IMG/VR virus record: IMGVR_UViG_3300035701_002835
Coordinates: 1-40,340 of that record
DNA length: 40,340 bases
Strand: one strand, 5' to 3'
Source of the DNA: a virus
Position numbers and translations under genes: made by a program. Within the stretch, counting starts at the first letter, position 1. Each line of letters begins with the position of its first letter. The notes beneath the pieces were generated by a model. It was not told the DNA's origin and made no database searches. It worked only from the letters and a program-made list of their open reading frames with translations. Below, one piece after another: positions 1 through 7,495 of the stretch.

Positions 1-120
1 GTGCTTTCTACGATTGGTAGTGATGTCAAAGTTATTGCGAAAGACAAGTCCACGGTATATCTAAATTTAGAAGCTGAGGACATTAGTATTGAGCTGTTAA
101 TAGCACCTTTAAAGGATTAA
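1..120 (+). CDS. C-terminal end of a probable DNA sliding clamp (partial)
   Basis: An open frame enters from the left edge and stops with TAA at 118-120, giving 39 residues that end in ISIELLIAPLKD. This resembles the last beta strand and 'LAP' tail of PCNA/gp45-type processivity clamps. The next core gene is a clamp-loader ATPase, as in the T4 45-44-62 order, which supports the call. The body of the protein lies outside the window, so the identification rests on a short tail plus gene order. Confidence 0.5.
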   Translation: MLSTIGSDVKVIAKDKSTVYLNLEAEDISIELLIAPLKD

Positions 121-142
121 AATAGTAGGGAAAAAGAAACGC

Positions 143-610
143 TTGACCGAAGAACATAAAATCAATATCGGTAAAGCAATTTCTGGTAAACGAAACGGTA
201 TGTTTGGGGTTCATCGGTTTGGTAAAACTGCTCCTCATTATGGAAAACCGCACACAGAACGAACAAAACGAAAAATGCGGCAACACCATTGGAGTAGAAC
301 CAATCCTTCATATTTTAAGGAAATTAATAAAAAACAACGTCCTAGAAATCCTACTCCTTATGAAGATTTATTAGCGAATGAATTAGGGAGGAGACAAGAA
401 ACATTTATAAGACAATTTTCAGTTTCTCCGTATTGTTGTGATTTCTATTTTCCTAAACAAAATTTAATAGTAGAAGTAGACGGTTATAGAAAATCAAACA
501 AAAGAACCAAATACATTTTATCTAAAGGTTATAAGTTACTTCATATTAAAAATGAGGCATTAACAAATATGAAGAAAGTTATGGAGTTTATTTATGCTAA
601 CTGGAATTGA
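143..610 (+). CDS. Free-standing homing endonuclease: NUMOD3 repeats plus Vsr/DUF559-like nuclease
   Basis: The N-terminal ~50 residues hold NUMOD3-type DNA-binding motifs (TEEHKINIGKAISGKRNGMFG, then a second GKTAPHYGKPHTERTKRKM-like unit). The C-terminal ~85 residues look like a PD-(D/E)XK nuclease of the Vsr/DUF559 type: an early YEDLL glutamate, CCDFYFP with an Asp, and LIVEVDG. Such proteins cut DNA at a defined site and spread their own gene. The start is uncertain: TTG at 143 is used, but the frame is open further upstream. The gene sits between the clamp and the clamp loader and its end overlaps the clamp-loader start by 17 bases, a typical homing insertion at a gene junction. Confidence 0.8.
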   Translation: MTEEHKINIGKAISGKRNGMFGVHRFGKTAPHYGKPHTERTKRKMRQHHWSRTNPSYFKEINKKQRPRNPTPYEDLLANELGRRQETFIRQFSVSPYCCDFYFPKQNLIVEVDGYRKSNKRTKYILSKGYKLLHIKNEALTNMKKVMEFIYANWN

Positions 611-1502
611 AAATCTCCTATTAACGGAGAAATATCGCCCTTCTTCGTTTGATGCTCTGATTCTTGCCGAAAAAGAGAAGGTGAAGTCTTTACTAGCCCA
701 CCCAAAGACTTTGCCTTCTCTTATTTTTTACTCTCAATCACCTGGAACGGGGAAAACTTCTACCGCCAAAGTCATCATCAACACCTTACAATGCGATTCA
801 CTACTTATCAATTCTTCGGATGAACGAGGGATTGACACAATACGGGAGAAGATAAAGAACTTTGTTCGGGGTATGTCTTCCAATGAAGAACTGAAAAAGT
901 GCGTGTTCCTTGATGAAGCAGATGGATTAACTCGTCAAGCACAAGATAGTTTAAGGAACTTAATGGAGACTTACTCGGACAATTGCTTCTTTATTTTCTC
1001 CTGTAATGATTTATCCAAACTTATCGAACCAATCCGAAGCCGATGCCTATCCTTAGGGTTTGACCGGCCCAGTAAACCGGAAATCCTAACTCGCCTTGAG
1101 CTAATATGTGTTCATGAAAAGTACACCGTTCCTATAGAAGACTTGATGGAACTATTAGAACGAAAGTATCCTGATATTCGTTCTATGATTTCTACTTTGC
1201 AGTTGGCTATCGCATCTAATACTCCCATTGTGTGGGATACCGAGTATCAAGCGTTTCTCCACGCTATGCAAACGAAAGACATACCATATCTCTATGAGAA
1301 GTCTTTTTCCAATAATTTTGATATCTTAGGTTTCAATCGTTGGTTTTTTAAGTATCTATTCGAGAACTATAAGAAGTTTGGTTTGGAGAAGTGTTCTAAG
1401 ATTGCCATGCTACTTGCTGATACTGAAAAGAATTGGAACTTAGGTGCGAACCTACAAATAATATTTATAACAAATATTGTTGACATCAGTAAGCAGTTGT
1501 AA
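594..1502 (+). CDS. Clamp-loader large subunit (gp44/RFC-like AAA+ ATPase)
   Basis: This 302-residue AAA+ protein loads the sliding clamp onto primer-template DNA using ATP. Visible motifs are Walker A SPGTGKTS at 49-56, Walker B CVFLDEAD at 103-110 and the SRC motif of clamp loaders at 149-151. The N-terminal EKYRPSSFDALI matches the 'KYRP' signature of RFC small subunits and T4 gp44. Length fits gp44 (about 320). The ATG at 594 lies inside the end of the preceding endonuclease gene, so translation may be coupled to it. The next gene is a probable small clamp-loader subunit. Confidence 0.95.
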   Translation: MLTGIENLLLTEKYRPSSFDALILAEKEKVKSLLAHPKTLPSLIFYSQSPGTGKTSTAKVIINTLQCDSLLINSSDERGIDTIREKIKNFVRGMSSNEELKKCVFLDEADGLTRQAQDSLRNLMETYSDNCFFIFSCNDLSKLIEPIRSRCLSLGFDRPSKPEILTRLELICVHEKYTVPIEDLMELLERKYPDIRSMISTLQLAIASNTPIVWDTEYQAFLHAMQTKDIPYLYEKSFSNNFDILGFNRWFFKYLFENYKKFGLEKCSKIAMLLADTEKNWNLGANLQIIFITNIVDISKQL

Positions 1503-1523
1503 TATAATGGAGACATAATTAAG

Positions 1524-1961
1524 ATGGAGTTCTTTGACGTAGCTAAAACAATTTCAAATAAACAGAATCTCGCTTCGAACATTACCATGTCAGATTGCTT
1601 CGGCTTGTGCGGAATTTATAAAAGAACGGAAAATCTGCCATACCTAAAAAAGATTTTACCATTCATTTTTTGGATTGAACCACAACATTTTTATTATTTA
1701 ATGTTTTTTCTTCTACCGTACGGGTGTGGTATGTACAAAAATATGGGCCAACAAAAAAGAGGCGTAAGGAATCCAACGCAAAGGGGGGCCCATGGCCCAG
1801 CAGAACAAGATGAAATGGCCCCCCTCTCTCTTTTTCAGAAAATCCAGTATGTCCTAGGATGGTCTAGCAAAGAACTCGCTTATAATATGGCTGTTCTAGA
1901 AGTACACCTTCCAAAATATAAAACCGTATGGGAACAAGAACTAGGAGTAGACAATGGGTAA
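1524..1961 (+). CDS. Probable clamp-loader small subunit (gp62-like)
   Basis: The product has 145 residues. Its place directly after the gp44-like ATPase and its helical, aromatic-rich sequence (FFDVAKTISNKQNL near the start, LFQKIQYVLGWSSKELAYNM near the end) suit the non-ATPase subunit of a phage clamp loader. It has no catalytic motif, as expected. Residues about 73-100 form an odd, polar, low-complexity linker (KNMGQQKRGVRNPTQRGAHG and following) encoded by a GC-rich inverted repeat unlike the rest of the gene. The stop overlaps the ATG of the methyltransferase gene. The identification rests mainly on context. Confidence 0.55.
   Translation: MEFFDVAKTISNKQNLASNITMSDCFGLCGIYKRTENLPYLKKILPFIFWIEPQHFYYLMFFLLPYGCGMYKNMGQQKRGVRNPTQRGAHGPAEQDEMAPLSLFQKIQYVLGWSSKELAYNMAVLEVHLPKYKTVWEQELGVDNG
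1782..1825 (+). repeat. GC-rich inverted repeat (9-bp perfect stem) inside the gp62-like gene
   Basis: AGGGGGGCC at 1782-1790 and GGCCCCCCT at 1817-1825 are exact reverse complements separated by 26 bases. In RNA this would be a very stable hairpin inside a coding region of an otherwise AT-rich phage. An inner alternative pairing also exists (GGGCC with GGCCC around the CCATGG). The frame stays open through it. Confidence 0.7.
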
Positions 1962-2880
1962 AACCTTAGAAGACTTGAAGAAAAGTAGAGAAATACGTAG
2001 AGATGTTTTGTACAAGTATGATGGGAAAGTACCTACGTCTTTGTGGGATATTAGTTACTGCAAAGACGGTGTATTTGAATATGAAGGGCGTAAGCAACAA
2101 GTCATAGCAAAGAAGCGTCATGAAAAAATGGATTACGATAAAGGTAATCCCGAACTCTCAAAAGCGTTTTCTATGAGTTCACAGAACGTAAGAGGTACTT
2201 CAGAGGATTCTGGGTTGTCAACCTTTCCTCCTGACCTCGTTAAAAGGGTGGTGAACTACTATACTGCCCCTAACGAGATAGTCCTCGACCCGTTTGCAGG
2301 TCACAATAGCCGTATGCAAGTGACCTACGAACAAGGTCGTCATTATATAGGGTACGATGTTTCTCATAAGTTTATGGACTTCAACCGAGAAGTCATGTCG
2401 CAAATTATGGGTGAAGGAGACCAATCGCAGTTAATCAAATCAAATAATACTATTACGTTGCGAGAGCAATCTTCAGAACATCTTGAAGAAAAGGACAATT
2501 CAGTAGATTTAATCTTTACCTCACCACCGTATTACAAGATTGAGTACTATACGGATGAACCAGAGCAACTCTATTTTAGCAAAGACTATGTTACTTTTTT
2601 AGCAAGGATGAAAAATATCATTGCAGATTGTAAGCGTGTACTGAAACCTGATAAATTTATTGTGTTCAATATCAATGATTTTCGGTACAACAAAGATTTT
2701 TACACCTATCATTGTGATATTGTACAAATTTATCGAGAGTTAGGAATTAGATTATGGGATATTATTATTATCAAATGGCCAGGTGCGATTGGGGCATGTT
2801 TCGCAAGTCAAGTGGAAGATAGAAAAGTTACAGCAAAAAGTCACGAATACTTAATCGTTGGTAAAAAGGAGACCGTATGA
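1954..2880 (+). CDS. DNA N6-adenine or N4-cytosine methyltransferase
   Basis: This 308-residue enzyme transfers a methyl group from AdoMet to an amino group of a DNA base. The AdoMet-binding motif DPFAG is at 112-116 (preceded by EIVL) and the catalytic TSPPYY is at 189-194, so motif I precedes motif IV. TSPPY is typical of N4C and some N6A enzymes; the target base cannot be decided from this. No restriction endonuclease gene lies next to it, so it is probably a solitary phage methylase that protects or marks phage DNA. Its start overlaps the previous gene by 8 bases and its stop overlaps the next start (ATGA). Confidence 0.9.
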   Translation: MGKTLEDLKKSREIRRDVLYKYDGKVPTSLWDISYCKDGVFEYEGRKQQVIAKKRHEKMDYDKGNPELSKAFSMSSQNVRGTSEDSGLSTFPPDLVKRVVNYYTAPNEIVLDPFAGHNSRMQVTYEQGRHYIGYDVSHKFMDFNREVMSQIMGEGDQSQLIKSNNTITLREQSSEHLEEKDNSVDLIFTSPPYYKIEYYTDEPEQLYFSKDYVTFLARMKNIIADCKRVLKPDKFIVFNINDFRYNKDFYTYHCDIVQIYRELGIRLWDIIIIKWPGAIGACFASQVEDRKVTAKSHEYLIVGKKETV

Positions 2881-3173
2881 CCATCAATGAAGCTATGGCG
2901 TTAGAGAAAATAGTGCGTGAGAGGTTGGGCGAATTGAGAGATTTACGGTCTAAAGTTGCCGTAAAAACAGAAACACATTGGTATGGCCGGGAGGCCTCCA
3001 ATGATAAGAAAGAAAGTATTGAGCCACAGTTTGATGTTAAAACCGTGGATAAGAAGGTTGTTCAACTTGAGAACTTCCTTTTTAAAATTAGTGCGGCCAT
3101 AAAGCAAACCAATGCACGAACAGATATTGGGTTTGAGGCGAACGTGGACGACCTTCTTGCACCATTAGTGTAA
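2877..3173 (+). CDS. Small coiled-coil protein, DIP1984-like
   Basis: The product is 98 residues, mostly helical. It pairs a leading MTINEAMALEKIVRERLGEL helix with a later VVQLENFLFKISAAIKQTN segment, a layout that recalls the DIP1984 (septicolysin-like) family of unknown function. It is translationally coupled to the methyltransferase (ATGA overlap). No catalytic residues are recognised. The family assignment is from memory of the pattern and is tentative. Confidence 0.6.
   Translation: MTINEAMALEKIVRERLGELRDLRSKVAVKTETHWYGREASNDKKESIEPQFDVKTVDKKVVQLENFLFKISAAIKQTNARTDIGFEANVDDLLAPLV
3092..3104 (+). repeat. 13-bp direct repeat, copy 1 (TGCGGCCATAAAG)
   Basis: The same 13 bases occur again at 3286-3298. 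This copy lies in the coding sequence of the DIP1984-like gene. The two copies bracket the gene end and the RNA-like segment between them. Confidence 0.6.
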
Positions 3174-3177
3174 GAGG

Positions 3178-3231
3178 TCTGAAGCGGGTAGGGTGGTTTG
3201 AATGACAATGGCGAAAGCCTCGCTTATCAGA
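3178..3231 (+). ncRNA. Possible structured RNA in the 3174-3389 gap
   Basis: The gap between two genes contains strong pairing potential. TCTGA (3178-3182) pairs with TCAGA (3227-3231) and AGCG (3183-3186) with CGCT (3221-3224). Inside lies GGC-GAAA-GCC (3210-3219), a stem closed by a GNRA tetraloop. There is no credible reading frame here. The rest of the gap up to 3389 shows no further clear feature except a 13-bp direct repeat. It could be a small RNA, a processing site or the remnant of an intron; nothing decides between these. Confidence 0.35.
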
Positions 3232-3285
3232 TGAGTGGAGACTTTACAGGTCGAAAAATTACAAACTAAAATTGTTGTGTATTGT

Positions 3286-3298
3286 TGCGGCCATAAAG
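3286..3298 (+). repeat. 13-bp direct repeat, copy 2 (TGCGGCCATAAAG)
   Basis: Exact copy of 3092-3104, here in non-coding DNA downstream of the possible structured RNA. A duplication left by an insertion or by slippage is possible; chance cannot be excluded. Confidence 0.6.
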
Positions 3299-3389
3299 TT
3301 TTACTCTGATGTGCTTATTGATGGTTATTAGTTGTTCTCATATTCAAACTTCTCTACTCGCCTCAAGCTCGTTGTCTGAAAGGAATCAA

Positions 3390-3593
3390 ATGAAATTTCC
3401 ACATTGGAGTAATTGGTTATGTATAGATTTCTATCAGTATTTATTTTCTAAACCTGATTCTCCTCAATGGACCAGTAAATGGGATAGATTTCTATGCAGA
3501 CTTCAACATCATCCAGAAGGAATGATTTTTTATAATCCTGGTGGTGACGAACCAGATTACCATTGTAAGAGATGTGGGGATATGATAGGATGA
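3390..3593 (+). CDS. Small zinc-ribbon-like protein
   Basis: The product is 67 residues from ATG 3390, chosen because GAAAGGA precedes it at a suitable distance; the open frame begins further upstream without a ribosome site. The C-terminus HHPEGMIFYNPGG..., then CKRCG, looks like half of a zinc ribbon and is common in small phage proteins. The stop overlaps the next ATG. Function unknown. Confidence 0.6.
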   Translation: MKFPHWSNWLCIDFYQYLFSKPDSPQWTSKWDRFLCRLQHHPEGMIFYNPGGDEPDYHCKRCGDMIG

Positions 3594-3751
3594 GTAGACA
3601 ATATAAATGGCAATTAAAACAAATATCAAAAAAATGTTGTGTGATTTGTGGGAAGGTTGCAGTAACAAAACTACATTGCCAAAAACATGCACAGAAACAA
3701 GTTGGATATGTACGTAAAGCAAATAGAAAGAAAATCTTGGTTTTAGCTTGA
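3590..3751 (+). CDS. 53-residue Cys/His-rich basic protein
   Basis: It starts in an ATGA overlap with the preceding gene. CCVICG (C16, C17, C20) and LHCQKH (H29, C30, H33) could bind one zinc ion, giving an HNH-like or zinc-finger layout without a recognisable nuclease motif. The protein is very basic and may bind nucleic acid. Function unknown. Confidence 0.55.
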   Translation: MSRQYKWQLKQISKKCCVICGKVAVTKLHCQKHAQKQVGYVRKANRKKILVLA

Positions 3752-3768
3752 CACTTTAGCGAGGGGAT

Positions 3769-3912
3769 ATGCCACTTAGCGGAGTTAATAAACTTTGTAG
3801 TACGTGCAAGAAATCGTGTAAACAATGGGCTCAAGTTATTATTGTACGGTGTACATACGGATATACACCTATCAAAACGAAAGAGAAGAAAAATGATACG
3901 AAAAACATTTGA
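3769..3912 (+). CDS. 47-residue Cys-rich micro-protein
   Basis: The ATG at 3769 follows GAGGGGAT. Cysteines at 10, 13, 17 and 28 (LCSTCKKSC then RC) form a possible zinc knot, followed by a lysine-rich tail. The last 20 bases overlap the start of the next gene. Function unknown. Confidence 0.5.
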   Translation: MPLSGVNKLCSTCKKSCKQWAQVIIVRCTYGYTPIKTKEKKNDTKNI

Positions 3913-4213
3913 GGAGTTAGTAAACAAATTAGTAGATGAAAGTTTAGAATTGTCCAGCAGTAAAGCACATGATTACGCCTCTGAAGATGTTCTTGCAAAC
4001 TTTAAACGAGTAGCAAAAATTGGTAGTCTATACAAGATTACTTTTGAAAGCCCTTACGAATATGCTTTATTTATGGTACTCATGAAACTTGATAGATTAC
4101 AAAATTTATTGAAACAGAACAAACAACCTAAGAATGAGAGTTTAAAAGATACTATTCAAGATTCTTTTAATTATCTTATGCTTATGTACGCATGTCTTGA
4201 AGATGGCAAATAA
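3893..4213 (+). CDS. DUF1599-like (nucleotide modification-associated) helical protein
   Basis: The product is 106 residues starting MIRKTFEELV; the ATG at 3893 has AGAGAAGA before it and overlaps the previous gene. The core AHDYASEDVLANFKRVAK matches the KxxDYA...D.LxNF pattern I associate with the DUF1599/Nmad1 family, an all-alpha, MazG-like fold seen in phage nucleotide-modification islands. Acidic residues in this motif may bind metal. Its neighbours are nucleases of the replication block. The reaction is unknown. Confidence 0.65.
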   Translation: MIRKTFEELVNKLVDESLELSSSKAHDYASEDVLANFKRVAKIGSLYKITFESPYEYALFMVLMKLDRLQNLLKQNKQPKNESLKDTIQDSFNYLMLMYACLEDGK

Positions 4214-5030
4214 AATAATATTAGTTGATTGGGGCGGAATAATGTTTAAATCAATCTTTGCTTGGTTTAAACGGCGTGATATTATTCCTACTTATACTGC
4301 TGTGACCATGCTTATTGGGGATTTGATGAAGGTAGGGTTAGACCCAACGGATACAGTTATCATTGCTATTGATAGTCCTTTGGGTAGTTGGCGTAAAGAG
4401 GTTGATGCAAATTATAAAGCTAATCGAAAAGAAGCAAGAGCGAAGTACGATATTGATTGGGAATACATGTTCAAAATCTTTGATGACCTTAGCCAACAGA
4501 TTGAAGCAAATTCTCCTTTTCATTTAATTGTTATTGACAAACTAGAAGCAGATGATATAATATCATACGCTTCTAGAAAGTTCCATGATAAGGATGTTAC
4601 TATCATCAGTTCAGATAGTGATTTTGAGCAGTTATGTTGTCTAATTAACGTCAAAATATTCAGCCCAATGTCGAAGAAGTATAAGCAGGTTTCTGACCCA
4701 CAAGGAATATTAGCTAAAAAGATTATCAAAGAAACTACTGATAATTTACACGACCCAGTAATTACTGAAGAAGATTATGAACGGCGAAACAAAATAGTTA
4801 ATTTACTGACTTTGCCTAAAGAAGTTGAAGACGCCGTTGAACAGCGTATCGCATTTTTACCTGAAAAAGATTGGGATTATCTCCAGCTACCTTTTCCAAG
4901 TTTACATAAGCGGTGGCAGAACATCTACACAAAAGATAAAATTGTAGACCCTACGAAACGTCATAAGAAAAAAGTTATAAAGAAGAAAACGAAGAAAAGA
5001 AATCGTCAAAAGGAGGTGTTTCATGGGTAG
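4203..5030 (+). CDS. 5'-3' exonuclease / flap endonuclease (PIN/FEN-like, T4 RNase H type)
   Basis: A 275-residue protein from ATG 4203. The acidic residues of a FEN/PIN active site are visible: D9 (KIILVDWGG), D57 (IAIDSP), E115-A-D117-D118 (LEADDII) and D138/D140 (SSDSDFEQL). A basic arch-like stretch follows SPLGSWRKEVDANYKANRK. Such enzymes remove RNA primers and flaps during lagging-strand synthesis. The canonical helix-three-turn-helix region is poorly recognisable and the C-terminus is an unusually lysine-rich tail. The gene overlaps both neighbours, and a strong AAGGAGG site near its end serves the next gene. Confidence 0.85.
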   Translation: MANKIILVDWGGIMFKSIFAWFKRRDIIPTYTAVTMLIGDLMKVGLDPTDTVIIAIDSPLGSWRKEVDANYKANRKEARAKYDIDWEYMFKIFDDLSQQIEANSPFHLIVIDKLEADDIISYASRKFHDKDVTIISSDSDFEQLCCLINVKIFSPMSKKYKQVSDPQGILAKKIIKETTDNLHDPVITEEDYERRNKIVNLLTLPKEVEDAVEQRIAFLPEKDWDYLQLPFPSLHKRWQNIYTKDKIVDPTKRHKKKVIKKKTKKRNRQKEVFHG

Positions 5031-5139
5031 TGCTTTTGTTTTTGCTTTCGGCGGTACGATGGGGGTAATTGTAGCAATAATAGTCTGTGTAGCCATTGTC
5101 GGTGGCTTAATCGAACTAAACAAACGTATAGGAGGATAG
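5023..5139 (+). CDS. 38-residue single-pass membrane peptide
   Basis: The ATG at 5023 follows AAAGGAGGTG, the strongest ribosome site in this part of the window. Residues about 4-30 are almost entirely hydrophobic with glycines (one membrane helix), ending in a short polar ELNKRIGG. It overlaps the end of the exonuclease gene by 8 bases. Function unknown; tiny phage membrane proteins can be holin-like or host-directed, but nothing here proves it. Confidence 0.6.
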   Translation: MGSAFVFAFGGTMGVIVAIIVCVAIVGGLIELNKRIGG

Positions 5140-5140
5140 T

Positions 5141-5566
5141 ATGAAGATTTTTGCGGTGAGTGGTAATAAGAAGTTTTATAGAATAGGTGAAACGTTTCCA
5201 GCTTCGATATGGTATACGGCGTCAGAAGATATAATTGCTGTTGCATCTGCTATGGCAAAAGGTGATGTAGTGGAAATTAAATCAGAGCCAGCAGTAAGTG
5301 GTGGTAATCCACTTATGACATCAATTAAAAAGGTTGGAACAGCGGCGCCTAGCAATACAAGTACTAGCCATGCGTCTGCTCCCAATTCTTCATATCAAAA
5401 ATCAACGTATGGGAAGTCACCGGAAGAGCAGAATAACATCAAGAGATTAGCTTTAGGTAATATGGTTTCTCGTTCTTTGATAGCATTACAGGGGCATATT
5501 GACTTGAATAATATTTATGAGATTATTGATACGTTGTACTCAAAGTATGAGGAGAAAATTGGGTAA
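5141..5566 (+). CDS. Unknown protein, possible DNA-binding replication accessory
   Basis: The product has 141 residues: a beta-rich N-terminal half (to about 65), a Ser/Thr/Ala/Pro linker (TAAPSNTSTSHASAP) and a helical C-terminal part (about 92-141). A GGAGGA site in the end of the previous gene serves its ATG. A folded head, flexible linker and terminal domain next to primase and exonuclease genes could suit a single-strand binding protein, but no diagnostic motif is visible. Confidence 0.65.
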   Translation: MKIFAVSGNKKFYRIGETFPASIWYTASEDIIAVASAMAKGDVVEIKSEPAVSGGNPLMTSIKKVGTAAPSNTSTSHASAPNSSYQKSTYGKSPEEQNNIKRLALGNMVSRSLIALQGHIDLNNIYEIIDTLYSKYEEKIG

Positions 5567-5682
5567 TGGAACAACAGCTTGAGTTTAAGTTTAAACAATC
5601 GGCAGTAAAATGTAGTCTTTGTCCATCATGTGCAGAAAGCTGTTATATGGATAAACTTATTTTACATTGCCCAAATTACTAA
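5566..5682 (+). CDS. 38-residue Cys-rich micro-protein
   Basis: The ATG shares an A with the previous stop (TAATG). Cysteines at 16, 19, 22, 26 and 35 (KCSLCPSCAESC, then HC) suggest a small metal-binding knot. It sits directly upstream of the primase-helicase. Function unknown. Confidence 0.5.
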   Translation: MEQQLEFKFKQSAVKCSLCPSCAESCYMDKLILHCPNY

Positions 5683-5692
5683 CCGAGGATAA

Positions 5693-7495
5693 ATGGAAAA
5701 AGTCCTAGAGTACACAAAAGAGTATCTAAGAACTAAAATACCAGAGTTTAAAATAAAAGGGTCTACCTTTACATGCCCAAAATGTAGAGTATATCCACCA
5801 TCTTGCCACATGATGGCTCAGTCGCATGTCATGTATTGTACAAGGTGCCGTAAAATAGGTACGTTATTTGATTTATATCCTTCTGACATGGTCATTGATG
5901 AAGTATGTAAATTGATGAATCTAAAGCGTCCTAACACAAAAAAGATTGAGCAATTCTTACAGTACTATGGTGATAATCATTTTGATATTGTAGTACTCGC
6001 TAAGAATCAAAAAATCCCGATAGAAAAAGATTGGCTCAATAAAGAACATCGGGATATAACTGACTGGAAGAACTGGTTAGATTGTGGTCTTAATATTGGG
6101 GTTAAGACTGGGCAAAAGAGTAGTATTACAGTCATTGATATAGATACAGGAGAGATTCCAGAAAGTATTCAAAAAGTGTTAGGTACTCCTATTATTCAAC
6201 GTACCAAACAGGGTTGGCATCTATTTTACAAGTATGTAGATTTACCAACCACGAGAATTGATGACCTTAAGATTGATATTTTGAATGATGGAAAACAATG
6301 TGTTGTGTACCCTTCTGTCGTAGAAGGTATTGAACGGGACTTCCAAGGAGAATTTATATTAACAGAAATGCCTACGGCATTAAAGACCTTGCTTGAAGAA
6401 AAACTAAGTGTTCCCGTTCGTACTTTCTCCGAAAAAATGGCTGAAGAAATTCAGAGTGGAGATTTTAGTTTTGATTTGATAAAAGAAGGTAACCGACACA
6501 ACATCTTTATGCATCTTGGAGGGATATTACGGAAAGAATTGAATATCGCTCAAACAGAAAATGTGTTGCGTATTTTCAATTCTCATTTTTGCAACCCAAG
6601 ATTAGACCAAAGGGACTTTACTGCTATCGTCAAAAGTTTAGACCGTTACGACGTTTTTGATGACAGAGAGTTAGCTAGTAAAGTATTGAACTATTTACGA
6701 GTGGTAGAAGAAACAAGTGCTAGAGATGTTAAAGACGCACTCGGAGAGAAAAAAGAACGAATTGATAAAGTTTTAAGTTATTTGGTTAAAGAAGGTTATA
6801 TTATTAAGAAGTCCCGTGGTATCTTCCAAGTTCTCAAGAAAGCAGAATGGAAAGAAGTGTTGATTGAAGAAGATAAACGTATCAACTGGAAGATGCCATA
6901 CTTCTACGATAAAGCGATATTCAGATATGGTGATATGATTATTATTGGCGGTACACCAAAAGTCGGGAAAACTCATATCGCTATGAATATTGCCAAACAG
7001 TTTGTTAACCAAGGTATCACCCCGTACTATGTATCATTAGAGAGTGGTAATAGATTTATCTCTATTGCGTTGACATTGGGATTGAAACCTGGGGATTTTA
7101 AGTGGTGTATACATTTTAACCCTCAGCAAATCGAATTAGAAAAGAACGCTGTTACTATTATTGATTGGTTACTTCCTAATGATTATTCTGAAACTGATAA
7201 GTTGTTTAAACACTTTGCAGAACAATTAGTCAAAAATGGTGGTATCTTGATTGTGTTTGTTCAGCTCAAATATGACGGGAAATTCTTCGCTGAGAATATG
7301 ATAAGTATGTTCCCAGCCTTGATTACCCGCTACTTATATGACGCTGAACACGAAGGAGAAAGCGGTCATTTCACATTAGATTATATACGAGAACCACTAG
7401 AAAAGAAAAAGAGAGAAAAGATACCGTGTCGGTATCTGTTTGAAACTAAAGAACTTAAAAGGGTGGATGAAGATGAAGAAATTAATTCAATATAA
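5693..7495 (+). CDS. Primase-helicase fusion: zinc finger + AEP PrimPol + RecA-like helicase
   Basis: A 600-residue replication protein. A zinc finger (C28-x2-C31 and C49-x2-C52) is followed by an archaeo-eukaryotic primase domain (about 100-235) with the DID acidic pair at 149-151 and GWHLFYK at 174-180. A winged-helix-like segment (about 325-380) leads to a RecA-like ATPase with Walker A GGTPKVGKTH at 419-428. It would both prime and unwind at the fork. This differs from the T4 layout (separate gp41 helicase and DnaG-type gp61) and recalls PrimPol-helicases of plasmids and some phages. The start ATG follows CCGAGGATAA; the end overlaps the next gene. Confidence 0.9.
   Translation: MEKVLEYTKEYLRTKIPEFKIKGSTFTCPKCRVYPPSCHMMAQSHVMYCTRCRKIGTLFDLYPSDMVIDEVCKLMNLKRPNTKKIEQFLQYYGDNHFDIVVLAKNQKIPIEKDWLNKEHRDITDWKNWLDCGLNIGVKTGQKSSITVIDIDTGEIPESIQKVLGTPIIQRTKQGWHLFYKYVDLPTTRIDDLKIDILNDGKQCVVYPSVVEGIERDFQGEFILTEMPTALKTLLEEKLSVPVRTFSEKMAEEIQSGDFSFDLIKEGNRHNIFMHLGGILRKELNIAQTENVLRIFNSHFCNPRLDQRDFTAIVKSLDRYDVFDDRELASKVLNYLRVVEETSARDVKDALGEKKERIDKVLSYLVKEGYIIKKSRGIFQVLKKAEWKEVLIEEDKRINWKMPYFYDKAIFRYGDMIIIGGTPKVGKTHIAMNIAKQFVNQGITPYYVSLESGNRFISIALTLGLKPGDFKWCIHFNPQQIELEKNAVTIIDWLLPNDYSETDKLFKHFAEQLVKNGGILIVFVQLKYDGKFFAENMISMFPALITRYLYDAEHEGESGHFTLDYIREPLEKKKREKIPCRYLFETKELKRVDEDEEINSI

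Noticed and set aside
3448-3927. Minus-strand open frame of 159 codons in the 3.4-3.9 kb region
   Set aside because: It is antisense to several coupled plus-strand genes and its product is a composition-biased Phe/Ser/Cys sequence.
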